In this document: positions 10,695-21,546 of the stretch, piece by piece
Layout: each line of letters begins with the position of its first letter
Position numbering within the stretch: the first letter of the stretch is position 1
NCBI GenBank assembly: GCA_020698575.1
Contig: CM036239.1
Location: 52,358,263-52,422,262, forward strand
Source of the DNA: Bostrychus sinensis
Lineage: Eukaryota; Chordata; Actinopteri; Gobiiformes; Eleotridae
Length of the DNA stretch: 64,000 bases
Reading direction: 5' to 3'
Program-made: the position numbers and the translations under genes
Notes under the pieces: generated by a model
Seen by the model: the letters and a program-made list of their open reading frames with translations, nothing else
The model's database searches: none
What the model was told of the DNA's origin: nothing

Positions 10695-11240
10695 TTCAGT
10701 CCAGTCTACTTAATTATATAGCACATTTTATAAACAAAGACCGTTTCCAAAGTGCTGCACATTTTATAAAACAAAAACTTATAAATATTACTCTATTTAA
10801 CTTCATTAGTCCCCATTAAAATAATAAGAACCAGTAAAAAGCGAATAAGAGCAATATACTAAAATAACAATAAATAAGTAAAAAACAATAAAATAAAAAT
10901 AACAGCGGACCACACAACTCACACCACAGTGAGTCCACAGTTTGGGGCCAACCACAGAAAAGGCCTGGTCCCCCAAAGTTTTAAAAGTCTTTGGATGAGA
11001 TCTGTGATGTACTGTGGGGCCAGTCCATTCAAAGCTTTAAAAACAAACAATAAAATCTTAAAGTCAAATGAACAGGAAGCCATTGCAGCGAGGCGTGGAT
11101 GGGGGTGATATGAGCTTGTTTTTTACTTCCTGATAAAAGCCGAACAGCAGCGTTCTGGACTAACTGTAAGCAATAAAGTGCATTCTGGCAAATACCAAGT
11201 TTTGTGTAATCTAATGTTACAATATGCAAATGAGACAATA
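10695..11240 (-). mobile_element. L2-like LINE 3' end, truncated
   Basis: On the minus strand 11238-11029 reads LVQNAAVRLLSGSKKQAHIT and ASLQWLPVHLTLRFY, the conserved tail of the reverse-transcriptase ORF in fish L2-type LINEs (LVQNAAARLLT / LHWLPV). It continues into a 3' UTR with the cccaaagtgctgc...tatatagcac type ending near 10695. The 5' part is missing, and a MITE (11246-11765) adjoins. Confidence 0.55.
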
Positions 11241-11245
11241 TATAT

Positions 11246-11765
11246 GGCAGTAATTTACTATCAAAATGATTTGCATGTGTGCAAAACGATTTGTGTAACT
11301 TTGCCTAATCACACACGCACATTTTTGATTTGTGTGTAACTTAGTGTTGTTGCACGCGTACGTTCACATTCACACACACAGAATATTAAATACATGTGCA
11401 CAGATTGTATTATACACACAAAACTGCTCTCTCACACACACAAAACTGCTTTTACACATACAGACTGTTACTTACATGTGCACAAGTTGCTAACTTTGTA
11501 CAAATGTTTTTTGAGAGTTTTTCATGCTGCTGTGATTCACACGCAGATGGTGCATGGGGCATTCAGGACCAGGACATCTCATCTTTCTGCAAATACAAGG
11601 TTTATGTTGTGATCATCCAACACCAAGTTACATTATGGGGCATTGACTTCACCAATCACTACACTTATATGCACAAATTGAAAATGTGCACGTGAAACTA
11701 GGCAAAGATACACACAAATCGTTTTGCGCACATGCAAATCATTTTTATAGTAAATTATCGGCATA
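11246..11765. mobile_element. MITE with about 65-base terminal inverted repeats
   Basis: GCAGTAATTTACTATCAAAA then tgatttgcatgtgtgcaaaa on the left matches, inverted, ttttgcgcacatgcaaatca and tagtaaattatcggc on the right. The interior has no coding motif. Outer borders are uncertain by a few bases. Confidence 0.45.
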
Positions 11766-11825
11766 ATTATATGTGTACAAATGCACTAATTTATATACAT
11801 TTCTACAAACTAGATCTAAATATAG

Positions 11826-12165
11826 AGGTCCACAGCCGCCGAGCAGTCAGTGCTCTTGCCTACTAGCAAGGAGATTGGGGTTCAATCTTTGGGCCGTCCA
11901 TCACACCATACTTCTGAGTCTGCACTGTCTTAGCTTCTTGTGTTAGTGAGGATTCCTCCCAGTCAAAAGACATGCATCTGTTGGGGGAATTGGTGTCTTT
12001 AAATTGTCCCTAGTGAATAAATGTGAGAGTGAATAGTTGTCTGTCTCTGTGTCACCCCTGCAACTAACTGTCCCCTGTCCAGGGTGTGCCGCGCCTAAGG
12101 CCCAAAGTTACTGGGATAAGCTCCAGTACCTGCAGCCCCTAACAGAAATAAGCAGAAGAAGATGA
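11826..12165 (+). mobile_element. tRNA-derived SINE with V-SINE-like body
   Basis: The head resembles a tRNA gene (agcagtcagtgctcttgcc, then ggggttcaatc as B box). The body has gtgagagtgaatagttgtct, cctgtccagggtgtgccgcg and ctgggataagctccagtacc, the conserved core and LINE-like tail of teleost V-SINEs. It ends near agcagaagaagatgaa. A piece of the same body recurs at 37803-37905. Confidence 0.6.
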
Positions 12166-12200
12166 AGGTATAAATGTAAATATTGGATAGAGCCAGGTTT

Positions 12201-12202
<2 letters not shown>

Positions 12203-12234
<32 letters not shown>
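12203..12234. repeat. Poly(T) tract
   Basis: 32 consecutive T residues. Confidence 0.95.
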
Positions 12235-12235
<1 letters not shown>

Positions 12236-12272
12236 GCATTTTCAATTGGGATTTTACAGAGGAGATCATGGG

Positions 12273-12352
12273 TATCTTAGGTGGTAGCTCAGTAGCTACT
12301 GGTAGTTTGCCCCACTAACCCAAAGGTTGGCAGATCGATCCCTGCTTGCAGC
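12273..12352 (+). mobile_element. tRNA-like SINE head
   Basis: gtggtagctcagtagctac (A-box-like) and ggcagatcgatccctgc (B-box-like) are about 40 bases apart, as in RNA polymerase III tRNA-type promoters. The arms do not pair well, so it is a SINE remnant and not a tRNA gene. Confidence 0.4.
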
Positions 12353-12804
12353 ATTACATAGCATTGGGCAACACTGATAATAATACTGATAACAGCCTAA
12401 AAATATTTAGTTTTTGCCTTGTTTTTAGGATAAGGGTCCTCAAATTATAATTATATATAAGCAAGAAAATGTGGTGCTTGTAGTTGCTACTGAGGTGAAG
12501 ATATTTGACTGTGAGAAAACTCATTATTCTCTGACTCTGGCTATGTCCCAGTCCTTAATATGCAAATTTTGCGGGGGCGTACTTGTTGTCACTCACCTGG
12601 GATGCGGTTCTGAAGGAGTCAGACTACAGATGATTTAAACCTGTTTATTTAGGGATGGCCTGTTTATTTAACCCTTCGTTGTTACTGTTAAGTGACAGGT
12701 GTCCCCGTCACAAAACATCATAAATACCAAATATTGAGTTACGTTCCAAATTTTTATTTCATTAGTTTATGTAATGGCATTTTATTATTATTATTATTAT
12801 TTAA

Positions 12805-12835
<31 letters not shown>

Positions 12836-13122
12836 GGGGGGAGGGGGGGTGCAAAAAAAAAAAACAGAAAATGAAAATTTTTTAATCTTTAATCTTTAAT
12901 AGTGGATTTTTCTAGGAGGGCTTATTACAGACAACAAGATTTAATTTTTAGGGATCCTTTTTTCCTGTGCTATGTAGAATCTAGTGGTGTAGTCTTCATT
13001 TTTGTAGTGAGTATACCGTGATGATTTCCCAGCAGCGCCTCATATACACCCGCATTAGTATCACTTATTAACTTATGTTTTTTGGGGTCGTGTTTTTTAC
13101 TGTAGGCTATGTAGGGCCTATA

Positions 13123-13440
13123 CAGTGGCAAGAAAAAGTATGTACCCCTTTAGCATTTTTCCTTTATTGTTGCCTTGCGACCTAGAATTTAAAACAAAAA
13201 AAAAATATTGTAAAGCAAATTAGAAATATGACAGAAAAACGGAAAACTTGAGTGTGCAAAAGTATGTACCCCTTTTTAAAGAGGCCCCTAAATGAAATCT
13301 GGTGTTACTCACCCTCAGAAGTCACAGAAATAGTTAGATAAGGTTGGCCTGACTTCAATTCAACTGTCATTATGCCACAAAAGTACAATACATATACAAC
13401 AGTACAATTTAATTGGGAGATTTGACATCACTTCCCGGTG
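13123..13440 (+). mobile_element. Tc1-like transposon end
   Basis: TA followed by CAGTGGCAAGAAAAAGTATG, then a second aaaagtatgtacccc 140 bases on, is the terminal and subterminal pattern of a fish Tc1-like family. No transposase frame or opposite end was found. Confidence 0.5.
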
Positions 13441-13660
13441 AGTGCACTCTGTTGATGTTTTGTTGCATACACAACTGTTCTTCATCCTTTGACTAAATTG
13501 AATTATTTAAGGCATATCTTCTAGCAGTTTAACTTAGTCACACTGTGAGAAATCTAGTATCATATATAATCGCTTCGTGTCTAAGCCACTTTCAGCTCTC
13601 GACTCAGTAATAGTTTACTAGCTTCTGTTAGCCTTTAGCCTATCTTAGCCTAGCATTAGC

Positions 13661-14371
13661 ATGGCGTCTTCATCCTCCGCCTTCACCCCTCTGTTCTGCT
13701 CAATGTGCCATATGTTCAGTAAGAATCCTGCCTCCTTTAGTGATGATAGCAGTAGATGTGTGAAGTGTAGTTTGTTTTTAGTTTTGGAGGCCAGGTTAGA
13801 GCAGTTAGAAGCGCGGCTCCGCACAGTGGAGGTAGCTACAGGGGCCGTGGACCGCGCTAGCAGTAGCAGGAGCGCTAGCCAGACTAGCCCCCCAGTGCCT
13901 CCCCAGCAGCCAGGGGGCTTTGTAACAGTAAGAAGGAAGCATAGCGCTAAACACAAACACTTAGACCACCCAAAGCTTCCCGTCTGGAATAGGTTTTCTC
14001 CCCTCAGCGACACACCCACTGAACCATCGACTCTGGTGATTGGGAGCTCAATAGTTAGAGACGTGAAGCTGCCAGCGGCTACGGTTAGGTGTTTTCCAGG
14101 GGCCAGAGTGGGTGACATCGAAGGAAACCTTAGGATTTTAGCCCTGAGTAGGACCAGGTTCTGTCGAATCATGATTCACATTGGCAGTAACGACGCCCGG
14201 CGGAGACAATCAGAGGTGGTCAAATTGAACGTAGGGTCGGTGTGCAAACTTGCTAAGTCGATGTCGGACACCGTAATATTCTCTGGTCCCCTGCCGAATT
14301 TGACCAATGATAAAATGTACAGCCGGTTTTATACCGCTGGTTATCTAGATGGTACCCAGAAAAGGGCATAG
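13661..14371 (+). pseudogene. L2-clade LINE ORF1, esterase-like (SGNH) domain
   Basis: A 236-codon frame starts MASSSSAFTPLFCSMCHMFS with two CxxC-like pairs (FCSMC, RCVKC) and a short coiled-coil-like stretch (LEARLEQLEARLRTVE). It then has SGNH hydrolase blocks: LVIGSSIVRDVKL and IMIHIGSNDARRR. The last block (RRDGIHPTLDG) lies in another frame at about 14416-14450, so a frameshift near 14330-14355 breaks the gene. ORF1 proteins of fish L2 elements bind RNA and carry this esterase-like fold. The gene precedes the endonuclease-RT gene by about 250 bases. Confidence 0.7.
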
Positions 14372-14616
14372 GCTTTATTGATAATTGGCGAGCGTTTTGG
14401 GGGAAGCCCGGTCTCTTACGTAGAGACGGCATTCATCCCACGTTGGATGGTGCTGCGTTGCTGTCTAGAAAAATGGCTGATAGCATTAGTTGTCCAACCT
14501 GATGAGCCAGAGGTGGGACCCGGGCACAGAGCAGTAGTTTAAAACACTTCTCTGAGCTTCCTTACGAGCTGGGACAAACCCAGTATAAAGGTATTTTAGC
14601 AGAGCAAATAGAGACT

Positions 14617-15654
14617 GTGTCTGTTCCCTGCCTAAACACTGACTCCAACAGCAAAAGACAAATAAGAGGAGTGAGAGCCACAAATTTAACAAATTTAATA
14701 AAAATAACTTCTTGTAGACCAATTAATAATATTAATAATAATCAAAATAATGACATAATTAAATATGGATTACTAAATATTAGGTCAATTTCCTCAAAAT
14801 CCCTGTTAGTTAATGAATTAATTAATGATAATAAACTTAACCTACTGACCTTAACAGAAACCTGGCTACAACAGGATGATTATGTGAGACTTAATGAAGC
14901 TACTCCCCCAAGTCATGTAAACTTTCAGACAGCGAGGATCACAGGCCGAGGTGGAGGAGTGGCAGTAATATCACAGTCTAGTTTACTTCTTAGCCCCAAA
15001 CACACATATAATTCCTTTGAAAGCCTCATACTAACTATAAATCACCCAAACTGTAAGAAACAAAAAACAGTTATGTTTATAATCATCTACCGGCCTCCTG
15101 GTCCCTATTCCGAATTTTTAATTGTGTTCTCTGACTTTCTATCCAGTATAGTGTTAGACTCAGATAAGATTGTAATAGTAGGGGATTTTAATATTCATGT
15201 TGACGACAGCAGTGACTGTCTAGGAAATGTATTTGCAGCCTTATTAGACAGCACAGGTTTTACTCTAAACATAAATGAACCCACTCATTGTCACAAGCAC
15301 AGCCTGGACCTTGTTTTAACCTCTGGTATAGAGATTAGTGAGCTCACTGTCCTCCCTCATAACCCCATACTCTCAGATCACTTTCTAATTACCTTTCAGT
15401 TTATACTCAAAGACTTTACTGTTCCAATGAACAAAACCCAGATTAGAAGAACATTATCAAACCAATCTGTGTCAAAGTTTAAACACATAATAAATCCAAT
15501 ATTTAGCACAATGTTGAGTGAGTTTGTTGAGAACAGCTCCCATAGCTCGAGTCCCAGTAAAAATGATCAGTTTGTTGACAGCACCATGCAATCTTTAAAG
15601 ATGGCTCTTGATAAAGTAGCTCCATTAAAACAAAAGGTTGTTAGGCCGAATTGA
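14617..15654 (+). pseudogene. L2-clade LINE ORF2, endonuclease part
   Basis: The frame holds an APE-type endonuclease: GLLNIRSISSKSLLVNELI, LLTLTETWLQQDD with catalytic Glu, GGGVAVI, IIYRPPGPYSEFL, IVGDFNIHVDD with catalytic Asp, and ILSDHFLI with the terminal His. It would nick target DNA for target-primed reverse transcription. It stops at a TGA (15652-15654) where the next codons (VAPWFNAETRSLKQATRKLE) resume in the same frame, so one nonsense change separates it from the linker region. A further frame change occurs near 15930. Confidence 0.8.
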
Positions 15655-16024
15655 GTAGCACCATGGTTTAATGCTGAAACACGTTCCCTTAAACAAGCAA
15701 CCCGTAAATTAGAAAGGCTATGGCGTCACTCCAGCTCAGAGCAGTCTCTGAATGCCTGGAAATATAGTCTTTTAAATTATAAAAAATCTCTGTGTGAGGC
15801 CAAAACCAGATATTTTTCAACTTTAATAGAAGAAAACAGGAACAACCCTAGGTTTGTGTTCAGCACTGTAGCCAGGCTGACCACCAGTCACAGCTCAGTA
15901 GAACCCTGTATCCCTGTTACTCTCAAACTTTCTTCAATTTTTTAACAACAAAATCACAAGTATTAGAGACAAATTAAATAAAATTCTCCCTACAATTAGC
16001 TCAGAGCAAGTCAAAGCTGTAAAA

Positions 16025-16728
16025 ATGGAGGCCACTATAAAACCATCTGTAACGTTAGACTGCTTCATTGCTGTAGACCAAGCTGAGATAACATCAGTCA
16101 TTATGTCCTCCAAAACCTCAACTTGTCTTTTAGACCCAATTCCTACCAAACTTTTTAAAGAAACTCTTCCCCTAATTAATGAACCTACACTGAATATAAT
16201 AAACACCTCCCTAGAATCAGGTTATGTGCCACAGTCTTTTAAATATGCAGTTATTAAACCGCTTCTGAAAAAACCCAGTCTAGATCCTGACATTTTAGCC
16301 AACTATAGACCAATATCAAATCTCCCTTTTATTTCAAAAATCCTAGAAAGAGTTGTAGTTAAACAGTTATGTCGCCACCTACAGGACAATAGCTTATTTG
16401 AAGATTTTCAGTCAGGGTTTAGACCCCACCATAGCACAGAAACTGCATTAGTCAGAGTCACAAATGACTTGTTATTAAGTTCAGACAATGGACTGGTCTC
16501 AATCCTAGTTCTGTTAGATCTCAGTGAAGCCTTTGACATCATTGACCACAGCATCTTACTCCAGAGATTAGACTGTAACATAGGGGTCAGAGGAGCGCCC
16601 TCTGCTGGTTTAAATCCTACTTATCTGATAGGTACCAGTTTGTCAGTGTAAATGAACATTCCTCACAGTGCAGTAAAGTTAGCTATGGAGTGCCTCAAGG
16701 CTCAGTACTTGGACCCATTCCGTTCATG

Positions 16729-16732
<4 letters not shown>
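16025..16732 (+). pseudogene. L2-clade LINE ORF2, reverse transcriptase part (truncated)
   Basis: The RT fingers and palm start are clear: DPIPTKLFKETLP, YRPISNLPFISKILERVV, FQSGFRPHHSTETALVRVTN and LVLLDLSEAFDIIDHSILL with the first catalytic Asp. After a small frame change, YGVPQGSVLGPIPFML follows. It then runs into a (TA)n tract at 16733 before the FADD box, so the polymerase is incomplete and inactive. The 3' UTR is not seen. Confidence 0.82.

Positions 16733-16803
<71 letters not shown>
16733..16803. repeat. (TA)n microsatellite at the LINE truncation point
   Basis: About 70 bases of pure TA directly replacing the continuation of the LINE RT domain. Confidence 0.95.
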
Positions 16804-16806
<3 letters not shown>

Positions 16807-18442
16807 AGTTGTAAGGCAAAAATAAAGAAAAAATGTTAAGGGCTACTGTACATTATTTAGCCAAACAGGAATAGGCTAGTTGTAAATCAAAAGCTCAACT
16901 GAGAAAAAAAACAAAAAAAACAAAGATCAATAGAACAAATCACTACACCAAGACCCAGGACAAGTAAAGGGTGGGTAATGGGTGATTTTATACAAAACCA
17001 TTCAGCATACAGAAGTGCTGGAGCAACCGACTTGGCCTGCTTTGCCTATGGTACAATAAAAATATATACTGTGGTTTATAGTTTGTTGGTAATTATTATT
17101 GTACACAAACTTTATTATTTTTTAACATTTTTTTCAACTGAAAAACTAGGCACTGGATAGTGTTCTAGGACTCAGAGGCTCACAATAAAATGCCAAGTGC
17201 ATCTCTCAATGACTTCAATTCAAAAAACAGTCAAACAGTCTTAATACATACATTAGGCTAAATGAATCCTATACAAATATCACAAAAACACAATCATATG
17301 TGCTGTACAACACCTATACTTTGAAATACTTTCAACACACAAATTGTTACCATCTGCTGTTATGTGATGGCCCCCAACAGAGCTTTACTTAAGGAGAGAA
17401 GAGAAAGCAGTGCCCAGTAAAAATGCCTACCTTGTCCTGAGTCAGATTTACAGACTGTCAGTGTTGATATCAGCCTCCTTTAGCATCTTCTGCTGTAGCT
17501 GTATTTGTCTTTAATACTGTACATTTTTTACTTGTAAACCCAGCCTTCTGCCTTAGTTTATGACAGGGTTTATTGTATTTTTATAAAGCTCTACAGCTGT
17601 ATTATTGTCTTCTGCTGGTGTCATTTGTTTACTGTCTGAATCTGGCGCTGCTGAGGCACGTTCACAACACACGCGTTCATGAATGGGAGCGTGGGGGGAG
17701 GCGGGACAAGAGTCAGATGAGCCAATGAGAAACGAGTTAGTCTTCCACAGAGCTTACTGCGCTGCAGTAGTGATGGGAACAGGAGGAGAGAGGCTGAGGC
17801 TGTAAAGAGTTAGCGCTGGTCTCTGTGAACAGAGACAAAAGTACCGATGAGATAAAGATTGCGCACTTTGAAGTGGGCATAAATCTGCAGCATTCCTAGT
17901 GGGCATACGGAGTATACCTGCATATCATGTAGACTACACCACTGGTAGACTCTAAAAAAACAACTCCCATTAAATCCCATTAAAACTGGTGGTAACTTTT
18001 AGTTACAACCCCCCCAAAAAAATCCAAATCCATCTAAATCAATGTTGTTGGTAATCTTTGACATGCTGCAATAATTCTCCCAACAAAAATCCACTTTGCA
18101 TTGAGAATACTGAAAATATTTAATTTTAATTTTAAATTTTTATATTAATTAAACACACTGGCATAATAAGGGTTAAAATTCAGAAATTAATGAAATATTA
18201 GGTATTTATGGTCTGGGCAGAAGTTGATTAAAAGATTTATGCAACAAAAGTAGAAAAAATATGAATGCATACATTTTTTATGATGTTTTGTGACGGGGAC
18301 TCTTTGGTCATTTAACAGGAGCAAGATAAATTTAAAGTGTGTAAAAATGAAGTAATTTTAGTTTGTGTTTGAAATATCAAAATTAGTCATGAAATGCACA
18401 CCTGAGGCAAATTCCATAGAAAAAGTAAGAACCACTGCAAAG

Positions 18443-18443
<1 letters not shown>

Positions 18444-18495
<52 letters not shown>
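18444..18495. repeat. (TA)n microsatellite
   Basis: About 52 bases of pure TA inside the right arm of the outer TTAA element. Confidence 0.95.
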
Positions 18496-18499
<4 letters not shown>

Positions 18500-18537
18500 A
18501 AAGGACACATTTGTCCTCATTGGGGCAGAAGGTTTAA

Positions 18538-19221
18538 ACCTGATGAGTTAAACCTGCATTACTGTCAAGGTATAACACAAAAACACTCTTGTCCACACTT
18601 GGGATATAAACTCATAACCAATAGTTTAAGACATCAGATCTAATAGCTGCTGCTGCTGCTGTTTAAACTCTCACATCTCAGTATCAGACTAAAGCTGAAA
18701 TCCAGTTGAGTGCCGGAGGCTGTGGGTTCCAGAAGCTGCTTGTGTCATTTGTCATGTCACGCGGCGTATGATTCATAGACACACATGGCTCAGCTCACGG
18801 GGAGACATTAGTGCCAGCGAGATGCATGGCACATGAGGCAGGCATTATTGAACAGTGCACTGCTAATGGAGGCTTAAGGGCCACTATTGATCAGAAGGGT
18901 CCGCAGCCACACAGAAGGGACACTGGTCTGCACGCTATGGTCTGACAGCCATGGAGAAAATTGAGATATACTCGCATCTGCTAAACATTTCTATTTTCAC
19001 TTTACACTGTTTCTGAGGCAGCTCTCAGTATTAAAAACTCAAGACTAGACCATTTTTTACTGTGCTCTTTTTAATGTCTGGCACACTCCGACAGCAACAT
19101 TTCTATTAAAAAAAAAGACTGGGGCTGCAGGATCTTAGGACAGTCTCTAACTTTTTACACCAAGTACCACCACAGAAAATATATGACTTTTGAAGTACCA
19201 TCTTTAATGGACAAAAATTAG
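18538..19221. other. No gene seen
   Basis: Mixed-composition sequence, no coding or repeat signal recognised. Confidence 0.4.
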
Positions 19222-20372
19222 CCTAAATCCAGACTAAACCAAGAAGAAGACAGGGCTGAACAAAAACTAAACCAGAACCTAAACCTATACAAAAACAGGA
19301 TTAATTCAGGACAAATCCAAGTGAAAATCAAGTGAAAAGGGGCCAAGCAAGAATAAGTCAATAATTCACTACATCTTGGGCCCGCAGATAAGCATGCATA
19401 TAGTGAGGTAGTCAAATAAAAGGCATAAGTCAAAATAACTTAATAATAATTTATAAATTTATTACAAAAATGATTAAAAAAAATACAACATTAACCTGCA
19501 AACAATCTAAAAGTACTAATAAAAATGAGTTGGCACCGTAAAATACTGAGGGCTGGTGCCCATGGTGAGGGGCCTTGACTGCCTATGGGACAGAGTACTC
19601 ACTACGCTCCGTGCTACACAGTCACGCAAACACAATAAACTGTAAAGGATAACTAAAGCATGCAAAAGTGAGGGACGTGCAAAAAACCACTACACGCAAG
19701 AGTAATGGGGCTGAAGTGAGAGACTCTATCACCAAACCCTCCACCAGACGGGCGACCACGCTTGGACCAGGCCCTACGGCAAAAGGAACACAAAGTTAAA
19801 CACAGTACAACAACAAAACTAAACTAGAAAGATGCTAACCCTAATCCAAAGAAACTGATATACAATGAAAAGGATAGTTCAAAATGATCAACGGCTACAC
19901 TAATAACATAATAAGGCACAGAAAACAAGCCTAAACATTAACATAATAACATAACAATAACCCAAACACAGTAACAAACAAATAGACCCAAATAAACAGC
20001 AGTGGCCAAACATCCATCTACTAGCAGGCACTGTAACGATAGGTACACACCAGGACTTCAGTTCCAACTAGGCATCATGGCGGACGATACTCACCGAAAA
20101 AGCCGGCGCCAGGGTTACACAGCATCAGGGCAGGGCAGCGGCACAGGATATATGGCAGTGACGGCAGCTCACCTGTAGCACCTGGCCGCGTCTTTGGTAA
20201 TATGAGCCTTTAGAATGCGGAAGCTTAGCCGCAGACCGGCTTCTAAAACTACAGCAGCCCATAGCGGCCAATCTTTAGCTGTCACACAAGACTAAAGCAG
20301 GACCTAACCAGTACAAAAAAGAATAAAACCAGGTCTAAGCCAGAACCAAACCAAAACTAACCCAGGACTACA
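19222..20372. repeat. Degenerate accaggactaaac minisatellite split by an unclassified 950-base segment
   Basis: Irregular units of the type aaccaggactaaacc/agaacctaaacc run at 19222-19330 and resume at 20285-20372. They are the complement of the ggtttaggtctggt units seen at 28.6-38.5 kb. Between them is sequence with ccgtaaaatactgagggctg and gcccataggcagtc-type motifs (on the minus strand) that I cannot classify. It may be an insertion into the minisatellite. Confidence 0.4.
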
Positions 20373-20577
20373 CACAGAAGTAACTGACCATCGCTAAGTG
20401 TGACTGAGACGTTATTCTCTAAATTTCAGAGATTTAGCCAGAAAACACATTAAGACATCCGCGTTTTGAATCTTTAGCAACAAATTCCACCATAAAATTC
20501 TTACCTGCCTCCAGCACAATTTTAAACTATAGGCCCTTAATGCTACGTTTAAACCAATCGTGATCCTGTGGTGTGAA

Positions 20578-21102
20578 TCAAGCGTCCAGCATGTCGCGAA
20601 TCGCATTGATGCACAAATGACCCAACATGAATTGAGCTTTCTGCCCACCTTTAGGAAGTGGAATTATTTTTTCAAAGGTGATCACTGGTAAAATCAAATG
20701 TCTCTCAACTATGTTAAGATCAGACAGCTCTGGGGGAATGTCAACGAGTTGCAAGTTATTAACCACAGCCAGAGGAGGCATACGTCCCTTTTTTAAATAT
20801 TCATGGCAGCAGGTACAGATCCATTCACTTTTCCTTTCATCAGGTACTTTGCATGTTTGATTATTGCATTCATCATTGCAAATATGCACATATGCTCCTG
20901 TTAAGCACTTTTCCACAACATGAGGATTCTTTTCATAAACTGATCTTCTGCAAGTCTTTACTTGATTTGGAAAACAAGCTTTGTGGCAAACTGTGCAAAC
21001 GCATGAAGGGAACTTTCTGATTTGTTCTCTGAAAACATTTATGGCTTTTGTGCACAAATACTCAAATAAATCTGGACATGGTTGCTGGTGTTGAAAATGC
21101 AT
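20578..21102 (-). pseudogene. Helitron-like protein, zinc-binding region upstream of Rep (truncated)
   Basis: The frame contains CVCTVCHKACFPNQVKTCRR, CNDECNNQTC, WICTCCHEYLKKGRMPPLAV and DIPPELSDLNIVERHLILPV ending in IIPLPKGGQ. This Cys-rich block lies just ahead of the Helitron Rep (HUH endonuclease) domain in animal Helitrons. Soon after PLPKGGQ the similarity fades and the frame ends, so Rep and the PIF1-like helicase are missing. Neighbouring minus-strand frames (21136-22498) are the more N-terminal parts of the same polyprotein, now in other frames. Confidence 0.65.
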
Positions 21103-21135
21103 GTCTCTATATTTCTGGTATGTAATTTTCTCAAG

Positions 21136-21546
21136 TCATGATTTTTTTCTGTATTTGTTCAGCATTGTTTGTCTCATGATAAGCTTATGTCTATGTCTGA
21201 AAGAAGCATCATTTGCATAGCGCTTAGTAATATATGATTTTTGGTATTGTTTAAAAACATTATCAGTTCTGTAACGTTGCTTAATATATTCCTGTTGTTT
21301 GGCTTTGTATGCAAGATGTTTGTGGCTTTGCTTTACAGAGCGTATTTTTCTCTTTCTATACTGAGGGTCTTCTCTGTAACGAAGCATCTCATATCTTCTC
21401 TTTTCTTTCTTAAATTCAGGGTTACTGTGATAACGATTATACATGTATTTAAGCTTTTTATTCCTGTATGCAGCATCACTTTTATGTTTTTGTTTTTGCT
21501 TTTCAGAGAAAACTTTTGCTGACCTATTTTTATTTTTTTCTAACAC
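21136..21546 (-). pseudogene. Helitron-like protein, Lys/Arg/Tyr-rich repeat region
   Basis: It is a highly basic frame built of degenerate repeats of about 16-17 residues: SDAAYRNKKLKYMYNRYH, SNPEFKKEKRRYEMLRY, EDPQYRKRKIR, TDNVFKQYQKSYITKRY and NDASFRHRHKLIMRQ. Such repeats occur between the N-terminal domain and the zinc-binding region of fish Helitron-like proteins. Their role is unknown to me; nucleic-acid binding is a fair guess. It overlaps the next frame (21530-22498) by 17 bases, probably a single frameshift. Confidence 0.6.

Larger units (their letters stand above)
12982..17944. mobile_element. hAT-type element carrying nested insertions
   Basis: The termini TAGTGGTGTAGTCT (12982) and, inverted, CAGTGGTGTAGTCT (17944) are flanked by GTAGAATC and GTAGACTC, a 7-of-8 target duplication. 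Inside are a Tc1-type end (13123), an L2 LINE (13.6-16.7 kb) and TA repeats. I see no hAT transposase, so it is non-autonomous or was gutted. Confidence 0.5.
12668..18537. mobile_element. piggyBac-like (TTAA) element, outermost layer of a nested stack
   Basis: The left end is TTAACCCTTCGTTGTTACTG and the right end inverted reads TTAAACCTTCTGCCCCAATG. Both continue to GTGTCC and share an inner inverted block: gtccccgtcacaaaacatca at about 12708-12727 is found reversed at about 18280-18300. No transposase of this type remains. The interior is occupied by the hAT element at 12982-17944. The exact right border is the weakest point. Confidence 0.4.

Noticed and set aside
12273..12352. Possible tRNA gene
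   Set aside because: A- and B-box-like motifs are present but arms do not fold; the sequence fits a SINE head better.
16978..17160. Short ORF after the TA microsatellite
   Set aside because: No motif, inside a gutted hAT-type element.
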